From contig JAUTXW010001351.1 of the NCBI GenBank assembly GCA_030620095.1, positions 2,542,001 to 2,606,000 on the forward strand: 64,000 bases of DNA, in the 5' to 3' direction. Position numbers and translations under genes: made by a program. Origin of the DNA: Kuschelorhynchus macadamiae. Taxonomy: Eukaryota; Arthropoda; Insecta; Coleoptera; Curculionidae. The notes below the pieces were generated by a model, which saw only the letters and a program-made list of their open reading frames with translations, ran no database searches and was not told the origin of the DNA. This document shows positions 57,375 through 64,000 of the stretch, one piece after another (position 1 is the stretch's first letter; every line of letters starts with the position of its first letter).

Positions 57375-58928
57375 GAAATTTACCACCCTGTAGTCTTCAT
57401 TTTCCAAATTTAATGCACAGTTAGTTCATGAAATCAAAGGGATTTAGAAAAAGTCAAATTTTGAATAGTCAGCTGTGATTTCACATTTCAATATACAAAT
57501 TAATTCTAAAAACCTAGTCTTAATTACTTTTTTGCGTATTTTAGATAGAAGTACTTTACTCTTGACTTTTTTCTAACTTTTTGAATTCTTGTGCAGCTTA
57601 TACACTAAATTTGAAAAATAAAGTAATTTTTTTGAGAGTTTCGAGAAAAGCAGAAATATGGTAAACCGCGAGTTTTTTATCTAAAAATAAAAAAGTTTTT
57701 CTTATCGTCAAAACAACTTGGGTCACCCTGTATATCTTTTGGAAGTATTCTTGAACCAATTATTTATGACTGCACAAATTTTCTCGGGCATTTGGTTCAA
57801 TCCTTTAGAAACACTGTAATGGTTTCATAAATAGCTTTAATTAATAAAATAACGTTTCGACCACTCGACACAGCGTTTTTCAAAAATTAGATGTAGATGT
57901 AAGCTAAATTAAGATTAAAGTATTTTTTTTTACATATAGCATTGCCGTAAATAAATAAATAAACATAATTGAAAAATCAAAAGTTTTGATCACGTCGATC
58001 AAAACAAATAGACAGTATATCCCATATCAAAAGCAGAGGCTATATCACTTGTTAACTTTAAAAGGACCGTGGCCCTAAAACCAGACTGAAATTTAGGAGG
58101 AGGTTGTTACGATTTATGTTTAAATACCTGATTTTTTACTATTTTTTCCATACATTTTGCAACATCAGACATGAGGCAGGATCCTAATATGCCTCAAATT
58201 CAACCACCGTGGCTGTATTTGGCGTTTTTGGATATGCAAAATGTACGATATTTTCTTGACTTTTGGTACTGTGCCAATTTCAAACACAACATTTACATTA
58301 AACGCTAAAACGGAAAATATGTATTTAAAATTAAGATAAAGTAATTTTTTTATATAAATCCCTTATCTAAAATAGAAACATAGACATTACAAAGATATCA
58401 CAAACATTTTGACAAACATATTATCATGTTTCTTTGAATAAGGTAACTATTATTATTTTCACATTTTATTGGTGGATTCTGACAAAACCAAGAGTGTTAA
58501 TAAATTTTAATTTCTAAATCTCTACTCTGTATTAAAAATGGTCTAAATAATTAAGCCAACAACAATAAACATAATATTTAGTTAGTAATTTAATATCGGT
58601 TTCCACAGATTATTTAACTTCTTAAACGTAGCAGTACGGCGCGGCGAACCGCTAACAACCTAGCCTAAGAGAAATTACTATAGCATTTTCCATTAGTTAA
58701 GCTAGTGCGTACTGAGATTTTTATCTCATTTGACCAGCATATACTAAGCAAAATAAAAATGCATTCATAGAATAATAATTTTACCAATAAAAAACATTAG
58801 TTCGAAGGCAGCCTTTTAAGCTAACTAAGCGACACGAACATTTGCGAATTTGTCCTTTTAAATTGGTATGATATTCCTATCTTAGTCTTATTTTAATTAT
58901 CTTTTTAAAGTGTTTCCTCTGTGGCAAT
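57375..58928. other. AT-rich DNA with one PLE ribozyme relic, no gene seen
   Basis: At 57851-57885 the minus strand reads TTTTGAAAAACGCTGTGTCG then AGTGGTCGAAACGTT, a degenerate member of the PLE stem II-GAAAC motif. Otherwise no ORF or boundary was supported. A GC-richer string (about 58630-58660) has no coding sense that I recognise. Confidence 0.4.
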
Positions 58929-59150
58929 ATGCTATTTAAAGTAAAAAGCACTACAAAGAAGGTGGTTATCAATTTAGCCCTATGTATTTTTTTATGTACC
59001 ATCGCCACCAAAAGTAACTTGGACAAAAATTACCCATTTTACTCTCCTGAATCTGAACTATTAGGCAGTCCAACAAAACAGCTGCTTATCCTACGACAGC
59101 TATTTGACCAACATTGTGGGACAAACCAATATTTAAACCTCATTGGCTAA
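58929..59150 (+). CDS. Possible small secreted peptide, 73 aa
   Basis: An ATG-to-TAA frame with an N-terminal basic stretch (MLFKVKSTTKK) and a hydrophobic core (VVINLALCIFLCTIA) of signal-peptide style, then a polar tail with one Cys after the core (NLDKNYPFYSPESELLGSP, RQLFDQHCGTN). Composition is better balanced than in nearby AT-rich DNA. It looks like a short secreted protein or the first exon of one. I do not recognise the family, and a chance ORF is possible. Confidence 0.35.
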   Translation: MLFKVKSTTKKVVINLALCIFLCTIATKSNLDKNYPFYSPESELLGSPTKQLLILRQLFDQHCGTNQYLNLIG

Positions 59151-59537
59151 ATCGGTTTGTTTGTCCTACGTCAACCCAAAAATGACATGACAGTGACAGA
59201 TCGTTGGAGTGCCTAATTATTCCAAGTTAACCTAGAATGGCAATGCCAAAGTTAACCTAGGATTGGAATGTCAAAGTCATTTTTTATTTTGACACTGTCA
59301 ATATTTATCTTTGTTTGACTGCGCAACTTTATCGAACATAATGGTTCCATGACAAAATATTAATGTATTTATTTGAGTTTTAGTTTATGGTTATTAGTTA
59401 AGAATTAAAAAGACCTAGGTCTATTTTTTTATGAAACTTTATGGTTAGGTTATATTTGTGAAATATATTTCTAATCGTGACTTTTATTTCCATTTTAATT
59501 TCAAACATTTTGTTGATCAAAAAGCATAAAAATGTGT
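59151..59537. other. Spacer with a small direct duplication
   Basis: AAGTTAACCTAG, then GAATGGCAATGCC / GATTGGAATGTC, occurs twice in tandem (about 59223-59275). Several TGACA/TGTCA strings lie close together. No gene. Confidence 0.5.
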
Positions 59538-59545
59538 GATTGGAT

Positions 59546-62500
59546 CAGTGGCGGCTGGTCAGGGTAGGCCTCTGAGGCCGCGCCTCACCCCCAAAATAAA
59601 GGAAAAGAGAATTTTTTTATATAACTTTTTATCTATTACCAATTAGAAATATACTTTTTAACAGTTTTACAACATAATAACATTAAAAAAAAACAAAATA
59701 TAATCCCATAATAAATATTTTAGAAAATAAATTCTGACCACATCAAAAAACCGACCGTGCAATCCGTGCAAACCCATTCCTAAAGAAAGTGCTCTCGAAT
59801 GGGGCGAAATAATTTTAGCTTGGAAAGTTTCGACTTCTGACCTATTTATCAACGGCCGGTGCCGATGCCGGCGAGTCACCTGATTACGACAGAGCGGGAT
59901 GGCGATTGCCGATGCACGCGTTTTCTATTGCATTCTTGAGGCGATAAATCTGTAGCTTGGATATGCTTTTATTGGTTATTTAAATCACATGACTAGCGAA
60001 ATATTCCAACGGCTTCTTTTTACGTGGTGCGTGCGGCTGAGAAAGAAATAGGAAATAGATTGCGATAATCGCTGATTGAGGGCGTTCTGTCTTTTAAGGT
60101 GAATAAATACGCGTGAGTAAGTTTTTGTTTTGTTTTGATTTGGTAAGTTGGACCGTTCCATTTTTTGTATTTGCTTTTTGCTTTTGAAATGAATCCTATT
60201 CACGACATTATTGCTTCATTAATTGAAACGCCTTTTTTAAGAAGAAGCGAAACTGAAAAGAAACAGATATTAGGTAGCCGTCCGATGCCGAAAATTTTAG
60301 CAATATTTAACGATAAGAGGCAAGGTAAAAAATATTCAAGAACTTTTCAAATATCTTGGTACGAAACTTATAGGTGGCTATGCGGAAGTATCTATAAAGA
60401 AAGCTTATATTGTTGGCCTTGTATTTTATTAGGTTGCGTCAAAAATAATTGGAGTTCAGGGGGCGGATATTCGGATTTAAAAAAATTTTCACGAGCAGTA
60501 AAATCGCATGAAAGTTCAAGAGAGCATATTAAAAATTCGGTAGCACTTACAAGACTGGAGCAAAATAGGGCGACTAAACCGTTTATTATTAAATTATTTA
60601 ATTGATGTTACTATTACTTTGGGTAAACAGGACTTGGCATTTCGAGGTCATAATGAAACAACAGATTCTTTTAACCGTGGCAATTTTAAGGAAATATTTG
60701 CATGCTTAATAAAAAGAAATGCCGAACTTACTGAACATTGTGCTAAATTTAGTAATATTTTTACGGGACAATCTAAGACTATACAAAATGAACTAATTGG
60801 TTGCATACATGACTATATTCAAGAATATATAAAAAAAGAAATCAATGACACCGATTGTTGTTTTTTTGGCGTAATTGCGGATGATAGTACTGATATAACA
60901 GAAAAATCACAGTGTTCGATAACAGTTAGGTATGTGACCAACGGATCTTTAAAAGAAAGATTTTTAGGATCTTTTGACGTTAGCGATAATAGAACAGCAG
61001 AGAGCCTTTTTCATTTAATACAAAACAGCTTAGAGCCTTATGACTTTAAAAATAAATTGGTCGCGCAGTGTTACGATGGGGCTAGTGTTATGGCACGTGA
61101 AATAAATGGGCTTCAAACAAAAGTTAGATCTATTGCTCCTTTAGCTATGTTTATTCATTGTTGCGCCCACAGATTAAATCTAGTTTTACAACAGGGAACA
61201 AAACTGATTACCCAAAGTCGTATATTTTTTGCCACTTTATTAGGAATACCAAATTATTTCCGCCAATCACCAAAACGGTTTTTTGTGCTTAATCAGATAG
61301 TAGGTAAAAGAATTCCACGAGCTGTAGAAACGCGATGGTATACACGGTCTAAAATTTTAAACTTAGTGGCTAATGAATGGGACAATTTAATTATACTATT
61401 TGAAACTATTATTAATGACTTAGGTTCTGGAACAGAATCTATTAATGGTGCAAAAGGATTTCTAAAGCATTTTAATGATTTCGAATTTTGCCTTTTAACG
61501 CATATTTATAAACAAATTTTTAGTTGCACTGATGTACTGTTTCAAATATTACAGTTAAAGCATTTAGATATAAATTACTGCATTTCGCAAATAAACCTTG
61601 CCAAGCAACGAATTATTGAATTTAGAAACGAGGACCATTTCAGAGAACTTTTCAATATTGCTAAAAAAGCCACTATTCTGCCAACTAACACACGTCGAGG
61701 GCAATATTCTAGCGACTTTGATATTTTTACTAAATATAAAATATTATATTTCGAAATAATAGATTGTATAATTCTTCAATTAGGGACGCGGTTTGAAAAT
61801 TTAAATAATTTAAATTTCTTTGCTTTAGTCGATTGCACAAAATATTCGGAATATGTTAAATGCTTTCCAGACGACTTATTAAATAATTTATTAAAAAATT
61901 ATCCAAACATTTTTGACAGAGATAGATTAAAGAATGAGCTTTCTGTATTGTATAGGGATGAACAATTTTCAAATTTAGATGTCGAAAAAAGTCTAGCTTT
62001 GTTATTTAAAGATTTTAAAGCAATTTTTGCGGAAGCATATAAGCTTTTTAATTTAGTTTTAACTATTCCCGCAACAAGTGTATCGGCCGAACGAAATTTT
62101 TCATGTCTTAAACGGATCAAAACCTACCTAAGAAACACAATGACACAAGAACGGCTTTCGGGTTTAGCAATGATGTCAATAGAGCAGGAATTACTGTCAG
62201 AACTTAGTGAAGACCAAAACTTTTACGACCAAATTATAGATAAATTTGCAACCTTAAAAGACAGACGTATAGATTTAATGTACAAAAAGTAGTTTTTTTA
62301 TCTTATTTCATACAACTATTTATTTTAAGTTTTAATAAACTAAATTATGTTTTTATTATCGCAATCACCGCTATATTTTAGTGATAGGTGTACATATTTT
62401 ACTTGTTTTGTTTACTTTTTATTTACTTTTTTTAGAGTTTATTTTTTTAGTTTTTAATGGTTTAGTAGGGCTATTGGCGATGACCTCCATTAAAAAAAAA

Positions 62501-62612
62501 GGTCAACGCGTCGCAGAATAATACCTCATGGGTGACGTGGAAATTTATTCACATTTAAACAAAATTAACCTCATGTAGCCTCACCCTTCAATATACTCAC
62601 GAGCCGCCACTG
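59546..62612 (+). mobile_element. hAT transposon, nearly intact, with perfect 8-bp target duplication
   Basis: GATTGGAT flanks both ends (59538-59545 and 62613-62620). The terminal inverted repeats start CAGTGGCGGCTGGTCAG (left) and CAGTGGCGGCTCGTGAG (right, reverse complement), 15 of 17 identical. The element is 3067 bp with about 640 bases of 5' noncoding DNA and about 320 bases 3' of the transposase gene. The structure is textbook hAT. The perfect duplication and single-lesion gene suggest a fairly recent insertion. Confidence 0.95.
60189..62292 (+). pseudogene. hAT transposase (TTF-type zinc finger, hAT dimerisation), one frameshift
   Basis: From ATG 60189 (MNPIHDII) an N-terminal TTF/BED-like region shows FQISWYETYRWL, YCWPCILLG and HESSREH (Cys-Cys-His-His). 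It runs to TGA 60603. A one-base frame change near 60600 links it to IDVTITLGKQDLAFRGHNE, where a long frame continues to TAA 62292. The RNase H-fold catalytic blocks are IADDSTDITEKSQ (first Asp), QCYDGASVM (second Asp) and the C-terminal SAERNFSCLKRIKTYLRN dimerisation region with the final Glu. The family is the ZMYM1/DUF4371-like hAT group common in insects. Apart from the frameshift I see no lesion. The TTG at 60619 is not the natural start. Confidence 0.9.
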
Positions 62613-62620
62613 GATTGGAT

Positions 62621-63292
62621 TACTTTTCATGAATGATACTAGAGGTGGGTTTATATAGCAGGTAAAAGAAAATAAAAATCAAATTAAATTGAGGATTCAG
62701 AAGTGGTTTATACAGAAAATAAAAATTAAAAAGAAATAAGAACAACCATACTTTTTGCCAGCTATTCACTGCTATACTGCATAGACTTATTGTCTTTAAC
62801 TTAAAATTCATAATTTGACAGATACATTCGGTGACGATGGTATATACGCTGATTTCTCCATGATGGTTAAAATCAATTTGGACTATTTTCTTGTCAAGAT
62901 TATTTCGGTTAAGCGTAAATCTTAATGCATGTTGAAATATTATATAAGTCTAATATTGACAAAAAAATCTCTTGTGCCAATAACAGAATTGTTCTATCTA
63001 AAAGGTTTGGATGAAGTGGTAATGAGTGGGCATTAATCTAAAAATATCAAGTGTTATATAGTTTTCTGGGTTTGAGGGTCATTTTACTAATATATATATC
63101 TGATTTTGTATTGATATGTCTAGATGGCTCTAATATTAGTTACCGTGTTTCTTGTAGATTTTTTTCAAGATATATTTAGAGTAGTGGCTGGTTCATCCAA
63201 TAGCGAGCATATTTAAAAAAAATAAATAGCGTAATGGCTTTGAAAGATTTTCCGCGACAACTTTAAAATGCTTTAAAATATTGCTTTAAATT
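62621..63292. other. AT-rich DNA, nothing recognised
   Basis: No supported gene or boundary after the hAT target duplication. Confidence 0.4.
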
Positions 63293-63375
63293 CGGTGCTT
63301 GAATTGTAATTAACCAAAGAAAGTAATTCAGGCATCACAAGTTGCTTTTTTGGTTAATTATAATTCCAGCACTTT
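63293..63375. repeat. Imperfect hairpin, about 80 bp
   Basis: GTGCTTGAATTGTAATTAACC (21 bases at 63295; core TTGTAATTAACC) pairs with GGTTAATTATAATTCCAGCAC at the other side, with a short loop. It could be a tiny MITE or a transcribed hairpin; no duplication was resolved. Confidence 0.6.
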
Positions 63376-63744
63376 AGCCCAAACCAATTACATTTAATTC
63401 ACAATGTTACGATAGTCGACGCTCTATTACATTTCGCTTTAGAGTAAGTAAGTAAATTTTAAGTAAATTGTCCATGTCATCGTTAGTAGTCGAAGGTATT
63501 TCTTTTTCAAAATAAAATGAATGCACAATAATACGCGTCAAATATCTAATTTATAGACAAAGGTCTTCTCCTAATTTTTTAAATTGGTTTAAAGATAATT
63601 GACAGAAAAGGAAGTCCAAAAAATGAAAAACATTTTACGATTCATTAAAAAAACATGTAATAAACACAACATAACTCAATCTTTATTAATAAGAAAGACA
63701 CCAAAAATATAACAAACATGAGAAAACCTGATCATTTTACAAAA
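63376..63744. other. No feature seen
   Basis: AT-rich DNA between the hairpin and the terminal repeat copy. Confidence 0.4.
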
Positions 63745-64000
63745 AATCGGTAATATTCCTTTACCCGGAACTTCCCTCGTTATGATTTTTTTCCATTTGT
63801 TGGGAATAGTGAAGTGTGATCCAATTTAGTTCAGTACATAGTCACAGTATATTTATATGTCACTATATGTGTTACATATAAGGTCTTTTCAAACACTTTT
63901 ATTTGGCGGCATTTTGCAGCATATTGGATTCCTACCAATATTTTACTAGTTTCTTTCTACCGATGCCATATTTGACTTTTGGACATAATTTAAAATAAAT
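63745..64000 (-). repeat. Interspersed repeat family R1, copy E (reverse, runs off the window)
   Basis: GTGTGATCCAATTTAGTTC and AGTACATAGTCA (from 63818) mirror the 3' end of copy D, and GGCGGCATTTTGCAGCATA, GGATTCCTACCAATATTTTA and TTGACTTTTGGACATAATTT mirror its last subrepeat. CGGAACTTCCCTCG at 63770 matches the ACTTCCCTCG terminus of copy C, possibly from a second abutting copy. Confidence 0.7.

Noticed and set aside
60619..60621. TTG as the start of the hAT transposase
   Set aside because: The reading continues upstream in the same frame (IDVTIT) and then, after a one-base shift, into the zinc-finger region; the natural start is ATG 60189.

Overview
This is an AT-rich, repeat-dominated stretch of an arthropod genome, most likely an insect. 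The case rests on a spliced MADF-BESS gene and on transposon families common in insects: LINEs, Penelope-like elements, hAT, Tc1/mariner, and transposons carrying DUF4817-type and DUF7869-type proteins. No bacterial-style operon, rRNA gene or CRISPR array was seen. The species cannot be fixed from the sequence; a beetle would fit.

The one convincing host gene is a MADF-BESS transcription-factor gene on the + strand. It has three coding exons (27634-27805, 36593-36737, 41881-42277) that join in frame with GT-AG junctions into a 237-residue protein. Its introns (about 8.8 and 5.1 kb) hold a TA microsatellite, a satellite-like array built on a TGACAGCTGTCA palindrome, a complete DUF7869-type transposon in antisense, a decayed RNase H-bearing LINE, two tRNA-derived SINEs and a small MITE. 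Two further small ORFs (13857-14189 minus; 58929-59150 plus) may be genes but are not recognised.

Layout. 1-2.9 kb: two copies of an unclassified interspersed repeat with internal GATGGCG subrepeats around a LINE scrap. 3.0-4.5 kb: a 1.46-kb DNA transposon with long inverted ends and a perfect 9-bp flanking repeat. 5.1-6.6 kb: a broken Tc1/mariner transposase followed by an inverted partial copy of its own N-terminus. 7.7-12.9 kb: a two-ORF LINE interrupted by a second LINE in opposite orientation. 13-18.6 kb: mostly unique sequence with a small ORF and a GC-rich, CRE/E-box-bearing patch. 18.6-23.6 kb: more interspersed repeats and two long-TIR foldback elements. 25.0-27.2 kb: a long-TIR mariner-type element with a decayed transposase. 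27.2-42.3 kb: the MADF-BESS gene. 43.7-46.9 kb: a possible 3.3-kb element. 49.8-55.1 kb: a giant inverted repeat whose inner arms are Penelope-like (PLE) reverse transcriptase/GIY-YIG fragments and which carries hammerhead-ribozyme-like motifs. 55.7-57.4 kb: more PLE pieces and duplicated TA arrays. 59.5-62.6 kb: a nearly intact hAT element with a perfect 8-bp target duplication. The window ends inside another copy of the interspersed repeat.

The least conventional signals are the DUF7869-type protein bounded by 30-bp terminal inverted repeats with repeated subterminal motifs (32935-35651), which suggests that this domain of unknown function is a transposase, and the PLE palindrome with paired ribozyme-like motifs (49799-55097).
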